From: an uncultured Spirochaetaceae bacterium | Lineage (GTDB): Bacteria > Spirochaetota > Spirochaetia > Treponematales > Treponemataceae | Direction of reading: 5' to 3' | Assembly (NCBI GenBank): GCA_902766125.1 | Contig: CACXCG010000023.1 | Coordinates: 1 to 64,000 of the forward strand | Length of the DNA: 64,000 nucleotides | Shown here: in pieces, positions 52,469 through 60,089 of the stretch | How the letters are laid out: every line of letters begins with the position of its first letter | Numbering within the stretch: the first letter of the stretch is position 1 | Notes under the pieces: generated by a model | Database searches by the model: none | What the model was told of the DNA's origin: nothing | Seen by the model: the letters and a program-made list of their open reading frames with translations, nothing else | Translations under genes and position numbers: made by a program

Positions 52469-53932
52469 TTAGAAAGAGATCTTGCACTGTACGTTAATAG
52501 TACCAATTTCTGCGCCAGCACCGTTGAGAAGGTTGCGTGACTGATACCATACGCTGAATGTAGTGTTGTTGATAAGACCAGCAATATCCAAACCAGCTTT
52601 GAGGTTCAAGAGACCGTCTGCTGTTCCATTAAGATCTGATCTTCCACCGTTGTCAGTGTTAGCAACTTCCCATGTGTATTTTGCAGGGTCGCCAACTTTC
52701 TTTGCAGCTCCAGTAAAGCCCTTTGTTGCAAAGCGAGCACCAACCTGTGGTGTTACTGTTACAGAGTCTGTAGCTGCGATTGCATACTTAAGACCACCAG
52801 CAACTGCGATTCCTGCTTCACCATTTTTAGGAATAGAGATGTCAGCTGTTGCAGCAGCAGTAAGATTTTCTACAATTGAACCAGAGTAGAATGAAGGGGT
52901 AATAATGATTGCATCAGTATCATTGAGAGGAACAAGAACGTTAACACCTACACCAGGAATAACTTTCTTTGCCTGATCGTTGTCGAGGTAGTATACACCA
53001 GCATTTGAATCAGCTTCGTCGCCCCATCCAAATACGAGTCCTCCAGCGAGGTTCATAGCAGGATTGATTGTTGATGCTGAAACATCATCAATAGCCATTG
53101 TAAAGCCAACAACAGGTTTTACATAGAAGGTGTCGTTGAGAGCCAGTTTGTAACCTGCGCTTGCAGCTGCACCAAGAGCCTTTTCGTTAATCTGGAAGCT
53201 ACCACCTACAGTAGCGAAGAGACCGTTTACATACTCGTTAGAGTCAAGCAATTTGAACTCTGCAGCAAGACCGTAGTCGTTGGTGTAGTAGTCAGCTGTT
53301 CCGTCATTTGCAGCTGTAACTTCAAATTTCTGAACTACAGTAGCGCCTGCTGCTTCAGCATCAGCTTCACTGGTGTAAATGACTCCATCATCTCCAAGAT
53401 AAAGGTAAGTAGCATCAGATGCACCGTTAGTTGCTTTGTTTGAACGGAAGTCAAATTCGAAGTTAATGTTCTTGTTGTCGCCGTATCCCAGAACAATACC
53501 CTGATCGTGGCTCGTATCTACTACAGCACCAAGAGCACCCCATGCAGAGCGAACTGCGTTGGGAAGTTCAAGAGAACCTACAGTTGTGTCTCCAGACTTA
53601 ATTCCAACATAGAAGTTGTAGAAGTGCAGTTTTGCAACATCGATAGAAGCTTTGCCACCATCGAATACTGGATCACCACCGTTTTCACTCTTAATCTGAA
53701 GAGAACCGTCGAATTTAACACCCAGTTCTGCCCAGATGCCTTCTCCAGAAGTACTCTTTGTTCCTGAGTTAACCAGGTTAAGTTTTACAGTTGCGCTTGT
53801 GTCATTCTTGAAGCCAGTTGTACCTTCGTCGAGGTCAACACCCCAAGTTACGCTTGCGTTGCCTGTTACTTCTGCCAGGTTGAAGTCGGCTTCTGGATCA
53901 GCGAATGCTGCGCCAGCAACCATTGCTGCCAT
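52469..53932 (-). CDS. Msp-like outer-membrane beta-barrel protein, 5' end missing
   Basis: 487 codons from the first ATG at 53932. The mature part starts after AFA|D (DPEADFNLAEVTGNASVTWG), which resembles the start of treponemal major outer-sheath (Msp) type proteins. It continues as alternating strands and ends in the barrel-type C-terminus VQCKISF. Only 11 residues (MAAMVAGAAFA) precede the cleavage site, without the basic residues of a signal peptide. A stop lies five codons upstream, there is no Shine-Dalgarno site and no promoter. The gene therefore looks cut off just inside its signal sequence: a silent copy or a broken gene. The body is intact with no internal stops. Confidence 0.7.
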   Translation of the reverse strand: MAAMVAGAAFADPEADFNLAEVTGNASVTWGVDLDEGTTGFKNDTSATVKLNLVNSGTKSTSGEGIWAELGVKFDGSLQIKSENGGDPVFDGGKASIDVAKLHFYNFYVGIKSGDTTVGSLELPNAVRSAWGALGAVVDTSHDQGIVLGYGDNKNINFEFDFRSNKATNGASDATYLYLGDDGVIYTSEADAEAAGATVVQKFEVTAANDGTADYYTNDYGLAAEFKLLDSNEYVNGLFATVGGSFQINEKALGAAASAGYKLALNDTFYVKPVVGFTMAIDDVSASTINPAMNLAGGLVFGWGDEADSNAGVYYLDNDQAKKVIPGVGVNVLVPLNDTDAIIITPSFYSGSIVENLTAAATADISIPKNGEAGIAVAGGLKYAIAATDSVTVTPQVGARFATKGFTGAAKKVGDPAKYTWEVANTDNGGRSDLNGTADGLLNLKAGLDIAGLINNTTFSVWYQSRNLLNGAGAEIGTINVQCKISF

Positions 53933-53991
53933 TCTGACTTGTCAAAAGTATTAGAAAGTTGCGTTTTTACCTATAGAAATTTATGGCAAAA

Positions 53992-54000
53992 TGGTATATT
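53992..54000 (+). promoter_or_regulatory. Extended -10 promoter of the ABC transporter operon
   Basis: TGGTATATT, an extended -10 box, ends 8 bases before the ATG at 54009. The -35 region is weak. Leaderless-type geometry. Confidence 0.5.
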
Positions 54001-54008
54001 CTTTTTGT

Positions 54009-54758
54009 ATGAATGCAATTGAATTACAGCATGTAACAAAAAAGTACAAGGACTTTACGCTTTCGGATATTTCGTTTGCGGTTCCTGAAGGAAAAATTGT
54101 TGGGCTTGTGGGCGAAAATGGTGCCGGTAAAACAACTATTATTCGTTCCATAATGGGTAGTTGTCACTTTAACGAGGGAATCATTACCGTAATGGGAGAA
54201 GACTCAAAAAATGATTCACACTTTGCGCAAATAAAGCAGGCGGTGGGTGTTGTTCTTGATGAAGGCTGTCTTCCCATTCTTAAAGTTAAAGATATGGAAG
54301 CAATTTTTAAGGCGGCGTATGTTAACTGGGATCACGAAACATATCGTAACCTGCTGAATGAATTTGAACTTCCTGTTAAAAAGAGTGTGCGTCAGCTTTC
54401 GCGCGGACAGAAGATGAAGCTTGCGTTAGCGCTTGCACTTTCTCATAAAGCAAAAATTCTGGTGCTTGATGAACCGACGGGCGGTCTTGATCCGTTAGTG
54501 CGTGACGAAATCATTGAAAAGCTAAAGAACTTTGTTCAGGATGATGAAAGTCATTCTATTCTGTTTTCGTCACACATCATCAGCGATATAGAAAAGATTT
54601 GCGATTACGTAGCGTATATCCACAAGGGTAAGATTCAGTTCTTTGAAGAAAAGAATACGCTTATGCAGAAAGTTCGCGAACGTGAATTACCAAATCTTGA
54701 AGAATACATTATTGCCTTTGCAAAGGAGGTAAAGAAGAATGAAAGCGCTGCTTATTAA
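54009..54758 (+). CDS. ABC transporter ATP-binding protein
   Basis: 249 aa from the ATG at 54009; a start at 53991 would cover the -10 box. Walker A GENGAGKTT, signature LSRGQKMKLALAL, Walker B ILVLDEPTGGLDP and the switch His in SSHIISDIEK are complete. It resembles the ATPases of ABC-2 type exporters for peptides or antibiotics (YxlF/YtrB/PmtA-like). The substrate is unknown. The next gene overlaps by 20 bases and encodes the membrane partner. Confidence 0.9.
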   Translation: MNAIELQHVTKKYKDFTLSDISFAVPEGKIVGLVGENGAGKTTIIRSIMGSCHFNEGIITVMGEDSKNDSHFAQIKQAVGVVLDEGCLPILKVKDMEAIFKAAYVNWDHETYRNLLNEFELPVKKSVRQLSRGQKMKLALALALSHKAKILVLDEPTGGLDPLVRDEIIEKLKNFVQDDESHSILFSSHIISDIEKICDYVAYIHKGKIQFFEEKNTLMQKVRERELPNLEEYIIAFAKEVKKNESAAY

Positions 54759-55347
54759 AGATATTAAAACAATCCAGGTGTTCTTTTACTTCATTGCTAT
54801 CTTTGGATTTTTTACGACGATGACTGAATCAGTTCCGTATCTGAGTTTTGTCTATGTCTTTATGATTCCTATGACGATTATGAATCAGGATGAACTGACT
54901 CACTTTAGCCGTCTGGCAAGTATGCTTCCCATTAGTGTTGCAGAATCAGTGCTGGAAAAATATGTCATTACGCTCATTGGTTTGGGTGTTGCAATCGTGT
55001 TCAGTCTTCTGGGCATTGTAGTGGGCAATGTGTGGTTAGGTTCTGCATCTTCTATTGGTACTGTCATTCTGCCTGTAGCAGTGGTGCTTTTGTATTGTGC
55101 TATTACGCTTCCGCTTGATTTTCTTGTTTCTTCGCAGATTGGAAGAACAATTATGATGATAGTAAGCATGGTTCTGGTTGGTGTTGTTGCCGGAATCTTT
55201 GCTGCAGGTTTTGCAGATCAGGTGGGACAAATGATGACCGGCGGCATAAGTCTTGAAATCAGTATTGGTCTTATTGCAGTCTGTGCAGTTCTCTTTGCCC
55301 TCAGCATTCCGCTCAGCATTGCGATTTATAAACGGAAGGATAGGTGA
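54739..55347 (+). CDS. ABC-2 type transporter permease
   Basis: 202 aa with six hydrophobic segments, starting MKALLIKDIKTIQVFFYFIA, the form of short ABC-2 permeases paired with YxlF/PmtA-like ATPases. GGAGG lies 11 bases before the ATG. The stop codon lies inside a long perfect terminator stem. Confidence 0.85.
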   Translation: MKALLIKDIKTIQVFFYFIAIFGFFTTMTESVPYLSFVYVFMIPMTIMNQDELTHFSRLASMLPISVAESVLEKYVITLIGLGVAIVFSLLGIVVGNVWLGSASSIGTVILPVAVVLLYCAITLPLDFLVSSQIGRTIMMIVSMVLVGVVAGIFAAGFADQVGQMMTGGISLEISIGLIAVCAVLFALSIPLSIAIYKRKDR

Positions 55348-55382
55348 AAAAAATTGCCTCCATGCAATTTTTTTCACCTATC
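55339..55382. terminator. 19-bp perfect hairpin terminator between convergent genes
   Basis: GATAGGTGAAAAAAATTGC (55339-55357) is repeated perfectly inverted at 55364-55382 with a 6-base loop. A/T runs inside the arms can act as the T-tract in either direction. It overlaps the permease stop and lies 19 bases from the pheS stop. Confidence 0.8.
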
Positions 55383-55401
55383 AAGTAGTCCGTTGAGAAG
55401 T

Positions 55402-56961
55402 TTAGAATCTCGCTTTACGTAGGCGGACTTTTTCTACGTCTTCGCTGAACAGTTCGCGCAGGTCGTTTAATCCCAAAGCCATGAGAGCCATGCGGTCAAT
55501 ACCGATTCCCCATGCAAGAACAGGAACATCTATTCCCATTGCTTTGGTAACTTCGGGACGGAAAATTCCACTGCCACCTAATTCAAACCAGCCAAGTTTA
55601 GGATGCTTGATATGCACTTCGATCGACGGTTCGGTAAAGGGGAAGTATCCGGGAACATATTTAACTTCTGTTGCTCCTGCAATTTCTACTGCAAACATGC
55701 GCAAAAATCCCAGCAGGGTGCGTAAGTTAACATCGTTACCTAGAACAATTCCTTCTGTCTGATAGAAGTCGCTCAGGTGTGTTGCATCAACTTTGTCGTA
55801 ACGGAAACAGCGTGCAATACCAAAGTATTTACCGGGAATCTTTGCCTTGTGCAGCTGATGTGCAGACAAAACAGTTCCCTGACTGCGCATAATAAGGCGG
55901 CGGGTAAACTCTGTATCAAAGTTGTAATTCCATCCGCGGCTGCCGGTGTTTCCACCATTGCGGTGTACTGCTGCAACATTGCTTAAGTACGGTTCTTCTA
56001 TGCTCTTTGCGTGAGTCGGATTTTTAATGCGGTATACGTCATGAATGTCACGTGCTGCATGGAACTGCGGCATGAACAGAGCATCTCCGTTCCAGAATTC
56101 AGTTTCAACAAGCGGACCGTCAAATTCTTCAAATCCTAAAGAACACAGTTTGTCTTTAACGCTTTCCAAAAACTGAACATACGGATTGGTGCGTCCTGGA
56201 ATAATGCGTGCCGGAGGAATTGTGATGTTGTATCCGCGGAAGGTACCTTTTTTCCAGTCACCGGAAGCAAGCATGCCAGGGGTTACTTCACCAATTTCGT
56301 TACCGGTAATGCCAGCCTTTTTAAGACCGTCAACTACTTCGCTAAAGGCAGCGGTCAGTTTGTATACAACAGTTTCACGCTCAATGGTTTTGAACGGAGT
56401 TTCAGAGACACCGCGCTTTTTGGTAAGACCTGACATAACATCAAGTTCTTCTTTGCTGAGTGTCGCAGCATCAAGCTGTCCGTTTTCTGCAGCAGCTGCT
56501 TTCTGAATGAGTGCATTAGTAACTGCAATGCGTGAGGGAACAGGAGCGCCGGTGTATTCTGCTTTCTTTTCGGCATTCATTTTAAGAACACCTTCTTTGC
56601 TTAAGTTACCAAAAGCAGATCCGACATCTTTGTTTTCTATGCCCAGTGCAGTTGCAATCTGGGGCAAAAGCTGTGCGCCGTTATCTTTAAGATATGCAAT
56701 AATGCGTTCTTCGGCAGTACCGTTTTTTGCAACGATGCGACCAAAGTCTGTAAGTTCAAAGTAAGTGTGGGGAGTGCGTGCAGTTTCTGACAAAAGCTGC
56801 TTTCCGCTCAGCCAGCTGAATGCCTGGTTAGCGTGGCCTTCTTTGTAGCCCAGTTCTTTCTGCAGACGTTCAGATGTAAGTTCGTCAGACAGTCCGTATT
56901 TTAAAAGCACCTTTGTTTCCAGCGGGTGCAGATTCTTGATTAGCGTTTTAATATCAGTCAA
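55402..56961 (-). CDS. pheS: Phenylalanyl-tRNA synthetase alpha subunit, archaeal/eukaryotic type
   Basis: 519 aa, longer than typical bacterial PheS (about 330-350). An extra N-terminal winged-helix region (DELTSERLQKELGYKEGHAN, then ALGIENKDVGSAFGNLSKEG) precedes the class II core with FRYDKVDATHLSDFYQTEG (motif 2) and WGIGIDRMALMALGL (motif 3). This layout is the archaeal/eukaryotic form, which spirochaetes are known to carry. It charges tRNA-Phe with phenylalanine; the beta subunit gene is not in the window. Start is a TTG with a poor ribosome site; an alternative start was not obvious. Confidence 0.93.
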   Translation of the reverse strand: MTDIKTLIKNLHPLETKVLLKYGLSDELTSERLQKELGYKEGHANQAFSWLSGKQLLSETARTPHTYFELTDFGRIVAKNGTAEERIIAYLKDNGAQLLPQIATALGIENKDVGSAFGNLSKEGVLKMNAEKKAEYTGAPVPSRIAVTNALIQKAAAAENGQLDAATLSKEELDVMSGLTKKRGVSETPFKTIERETVVYKLTAAFSEVVDGLKKAGITGNEIGEVTPGMLASGDWKKGTFRGYNITIPPARIIPGRTNPYVQFLESVKDKLCSLGFEEFDGPLVETEFWNGDALFMPQFHAARDIHDVYRIKNPTHAKSIEEPYLSNVAAVHRNGGNTGSRGWNYNFDTEFTRRLIMRSQGTVLSAHQLHKAKIPGKYFGIARCFRYDKVDATHLSDFYQTEGIVLGNDVNLRTLLGFLRMFAVEIAGATEVKYVPGYFPFTEPSIEVHIKHPKLGWFELGGSGIFRPEVTKAMGIDVPVLAWGIGIDRMALMALGLNDLRELFSEDVEKVRLRKARF

Positions 56962-56986
56962 TTTTCAATCCAACTTGAAACGCAAG

Positions 56987-57043
56987 AAACGCTGACTACT
57001 CTAACGGGTTGCCAGCGTTTGCAAGAGTTTCCCTCTTAATATA
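56987..57043 (-). promoter_or_regulatory. pheS promoter and leader hairpin
   Basis: Minus strand: -10 TATATT (complement of 57038-57043), then a leader of about 70 bases containing the hairpin AAACGCTG / CAGCGTTT (arms 57013-57020 and 56987-56994). No T-box motif or Phe-codon leader peptide is visible. Confidence 0.4.
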
Positions 57044-57093
57044 GATGTGCCCGAAAACATTTGTTCCAGACACAAACCGTATGTAACTGTACC

Positions 57094-57510
57094 TTAGCGG
57101 GTGAATGTTACGTGAGAGCAGTACTCTGCCATGCGGATTCCACGTTCGTCTTTGTAGTAGCGTACGCGGTCTTTGCTCTGGTATGTGTAATGCTTGTATT
57201 TGTTTTCTACAGCAAAGTTTTCGTAAACAGCAATAGCAGTGTTCATTGCTTCGCCACGATCAAAACTTGATGCCATGCAGGTGTAGTACAGGCGAACAAC
57301 TCCAGTTACTGGTGTCCATTCAAGTTCCATCTTAACCTGAGATGCGCTGGGGTGCTGTTCCTGGTAAACATCTTCAACTTCGATTACCTGGGTACCGATG
57401 TCGGCATAGCTGTCGAGAGCTTCTGTGTCGTAGTTTCCTGCATAGGTCTGTGCAGATACGGCAAATACAGCAGCAAACGCAATCAGTGCACATGCAAATA
57501 TCTTTTTCAT
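57094..57510 (-). CDS. Small exported protein of unknown function
   Basis: 138 aa. MKKIFACALIAFAAVFAVSA is a signal peptide. The mature part (QTYAGNYDTEALDSYADIGT, then VYENFAVENKYKHYTYQSKD) is hydrophilic and Tyr rich. Not recognised. AAGGAGG seven bases before the ATG is the strongest ribosome site in the region, suggesting high expression. It follows the 252-aa exported protein gene by 21 bases. Confidence 0.78.
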   Translation of the reverse strand: MKKIFACALIAFAAVFAVSAQTYAGNYDTEALDSYADIGTQVIEVEDVYQEQHPSASQVKMELEWTPVTGVVRLYYTCMASSFDRGEAMNTAIAVYENFAVENKYKHYTYQSKDRVRYYKDERGIRMAEYCSHVTFTR

Positions 57511-57524
57511 AGAGATTCCTCCTT

Positions 57525-57561
57525 GATAAAATCAGTACTGTGTGTACTCTACTATTTTATC
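57525..57561. repeat. Nested inverted repeat before the small exported protein gene
   Basis: GATAAAAT (57525-57532) with ATTTTATC (57554-57561), enclosing GTAC-TGTGT-GTAC. It spans the end of the upstream gene and sits just before the AAGGAGG site of the next one. Confidence 0.4.
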
Positions 57562-58290
57562 AGTTTGCATAAAAAAATCAAGGTCAACAGTGTATCGGCC
57601 TTCTGATATATAAATGCGCGGCTCGCCGACAAGTAACAGTTTTCCCCAGATTTCTTTGGGTTTGTTCTTTATCTTACGACGCCAGTATTCATGTATAGCA
57701 TTTTTTGCAGCTTCTGCAACTGCCTGCCGGATTCCTTCCATTCCTGCATAGACCGGACCCTGTCCTGTACCGTGTACTTTGGGGTTAGTTATGGAATTCC
57801 AGCGCTCATAATCAAGCTGCTGTACCATAGTTCTGTCGCAGTAAGCCCAGGAAAACAGCTTTCCGTCAACTGCTTCAGGATCATGGTAGGTAATGGGATT
57901 ATAAGACTCGTCAAATTCACGGATAGCGGTCAGTTCAAAGTATTCTGTTACACCTCTCAGGTTGTCTTTGGGAGTATAGTCAAAGGTCCAGCCGTTTATC
58001 ATGCCGTTAAGCAAAAACGGTGCTAACTGTTTTGTCCGTGCAATGGCTGTAGCAAATAAATCTGTTTTGGTAAGGGCTGTTCCGTCCTGTGGCTGTGCAC
58101 TAACAGACTGATTCTGCTGCAGCTGTTCATAATTTTCTTCATCGCCAAACAGGCCGGGAAACGCATCTATTTCTGCCCAGACAGAAATACGCAGCTGATC
58201 ATGCTGAGAGGGAACCTGTGCGGTACAGACAGGTATAGCCGCAAACAGAAGTGCACAAAAAACTGACAGTCTGTGTGTTATCTTCGCCAT
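57532..58290 (-). CDS. Exported protein of unknown function
   Basis: 252 aa. Signal peptide ending near CTAQ. The mature part has conserved-looking blocks (LRISVWAEIDAFPGLFGDEE, AYCDRTMVQQLDYERWNSIT, and AEAAKNAIHEYWRRKIKNKP) but no family I can name. The start overlaps the rhomboid gene by 13 bases. Confidence 0.75.
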   Translation of the reverse strand: MAKITHRLSVFCALLFAAIPVCTAQVPSQHDQLRISVWAEIDAFPGLFGDEENYEQLQQNQSVSAQPQDGTALTKTDLFATAIARTKQLAPFLLNGMINGWTFDYTPKDNLRGVTEYFELTAIREFDESYNPITYHDPEAVDGKLFSWAYCDRTMVQQLDYERWNSITNPKVHGTGQGPVYAGMEGIRQAVAEAAKNAIHEYWRRKIKNKPKEIWGKLLLVGEPRIYISEGRYTVDLDFFMQTDKIVEYTQY

Positions 58291-58913
58291 GCATTTCTCC
58301 AGACAGTTATGGGATTAAGACCCATGCGCACGACAAGATACAGCCATGCAACAAAAAATCCTATAAGGTGAGCAAAATGGGCTACGTTCGATGTAGAAAA
58401 AATCTGACTCACAATTTCAATAACAATGTAGGCAATGATAAGTAACGGAGCGGGAACGGGAATAATTCCCCAGATAGAAATAATGCTGCGGGGAAACAGC
58501 GTTGCATACACCAGTAACACTGAATAGACTGCGCCGCTTGCTCCAATCAGAATGGAATGGTAAGAACCGGTAAAATAATAAACTGCAAGACTTAAAGCGC
58601 CGCCAATAATTCCGCACAAAAAATACAAAAGCAAAAACTCTGATGAACCGACTGATCGTTCAACACTGACGCCAAAGAAAAACAGACACAGCATGTTCAG
58701 TACCAGATGCATAATGCTTCCGTGAGTGAACATATAGGTTATCAGTTCAAACCACAAGTGATAGCCCAGCACACCTGGAACGCTTAAGCCAAGATAATTG
58801 ACGGTTCGCGGAAACAGACAGGTAAAGGCATACACTAACACATTAAGTGCAATGATAATGAAAGTGGCATAGTAATAGCGGTATTTAAAAGGAGTGCGTA
58901 AGAAATTTTTCAT
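58278..58913 (-). CDS. Rhomboid family intramembrane serine protease
   Basis: 211 aa, six or seven hydrophobic segments. The catalytic Ser is in LIGASGAVYSV and the catalytic His in NVAHFAHLIGFF; the loop FTHGSIMHLVLNMLCL with HxxxN is also conserved. It cleaves membrane proteins within or near the bilayer; substrates unknown. It follows the diguanylate cyclase by 5 bases. Confidence 0.93.
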   Translation of the reverse strand: MKNFLRTPFKYRYYYATFIIIALNVLVYAFTCLFPRTVNYLGLSVPGVLGYHLWFELITYMFTHGSIMHLVLNMLCLFFFGVSVERSVGSSEFLLLYFLCGIIGGALSLAVYYFTGSYHSILIGASGAVYSVLLVYATLFPRSIISIWGIIPVPAPLLIIAYIVIEIVSQIFSTSNVAHFAHLIGFFVAWLYLVVRMGLNPITVWRNAWRR

Positions 58914-58918
58914 GAGCG

Positions 58919-60073
58919 TCAGTTACCGTTCAGCGCATTTTTGGCAGAAGAAATAACTGCGGCATCTGCAAAGGTAATGCGGTTGCGACCGTTACGTTTT
59001 GAAACATACAGTGCCTGGTCAGCCTGATCGACAAGCAGTTTTGCAGAGGTAACAGGATTTGATTCCACATTGAACTCTGCGACTCCGCCGGAAATGGTAA
59101 CTTTCATGTGCTGATTTTCGTAGAAGAAATCAAATAATTCCACACGCTTTCTGATTCGTTCTGCAACTGTAATCGCTTCCTGTGCGCTGGCATTGAGCAG
59201 CATAACGGTAAACTCTTCGCCACCGTAGCGGGAAGCCATGTCGGCACCACGAATGCTGTTTTTGATGATGCGTGCAACGGTCTGCAGTACGTAGTCACCG
59301 CATGCATGTCCGTAGGTATCGTTAAACTTCTTGAAGAAGTCAATGTCAAACATAATGACACTGAGTGATTTTTCTGCGGCAAGTGCTTCGTCCAGACGGT
59401 CGGTAAGCATGTTAAAGAAGTAGTACTTCAGTTTCAGGTGAGTCATCATGTCGGTAGAAGACTGTTCAACTAATGAAGTACTGTTAACTGCAATGGCAGC
59501 AAGAGATGCAATGATGTAGACTTCGCTTTTTTCGTAGTCGGTATAATCTTCGTCGATGATGTGTTCGCCCAGCACCAGAATTCCGTTAACACGGTTTTTA
59601 AGGTTAAGCGGAACAATAAATGTAGGATGAAGGGATTCCAGAAGTTCAATATCGCGGCAGTCGGGACCAACTGCTTCTTTTAATTCCTGCAGGGTAAGGC
59701 CACGTGTCTGTTTACTCAGTACACTGATGATGGGAGAAGTTCCCATAATTGAATAGTCACGGGTTGCATCGGGTTCAATACCGCTGTAGTTAGGGCCCAT
59801 GCTGTACACCATACTGTCCAGTGCTTCAAGAACAAAAAGACCTGCTCCCAGAACACGCATCTGAGCCATGACAATATACAGAATTGATTCTACCAGGGTT
59901 GAAAATTCAAGTGTAGTACACAGAGAGCGGCAGATTTCCAGCTGCTGCTGCAAGTCGTAGACCTTTTTTTCATACTGAGCAATTTCAGCATCGTACTGCT
60001 CCGGCGTAAAAACCGGTTTTTTGGGTTCACCCTGAGACTTCTTCTGCTGATTTTCTTTGCGGTTATCCGACAT
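58919..60073 (-). CDS. Diguanylate cyclase with GAF-like sensor domain
   Basis: 384 aa. A charged N-terminus and coiled coil (EIAQYEKKVYDLQQQLEICR) precede a GAF-like region (about 60-200). The GGDEF domain has the active-site form RYGGEEF and FDIDFFKKFNDTYGHACGD. RGAD lies five residues before GGEEF, the place of the RxxD inhibitory site, so product inhibition is expected. It makes cyclic di-GMP in the cytoplasm. No membrane segment is present, so the signal sensed is internal or relayed. Confidence 0.93.
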   Translation of the reverse strand: MSDNRKENQQKKSQGEPKKPVFTPEQYDAEIAQYEKKVYDLQQQLEICRSLCTTLEFSTLVESILYIVMAQMRVLGAGLFVLEALDSMVYSMGPNYSGIEPDATRDYSIMGTSPIISVLSKQTRGLTLQELKEAVGPDCRDIELLESLHPTFIVPLNLKNRVNGILVLGEHIIDEDYTDYEKSEVYIIASLAAIAVNSTSLVEQSSTDMMTHLKLKYYFFNMLTDRLDEALAAEKSLSVIMFDIDFFKKFNDTYGHACGDYVLQTVARIIKNSIRGADMASRYGGEEFTVMLLNASAQEAITVAERIRKRVELFDFFYENQHMKVTISGGVAEFNVESNPVTSAKLLVDQADQALYVSKRNGRNRITFADAAVISSAKNALNGN

Positions 60074-60089
60074 AGCCTGGTAACTGCTC

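Noticed and set aside
56962..57043. T-box riboswitch or Phe attenuator before pheS
   Set aside because: No T-box bulge sequence, no Phe-rich leader peptide and no terminator T-run between the hairpin and the gene.
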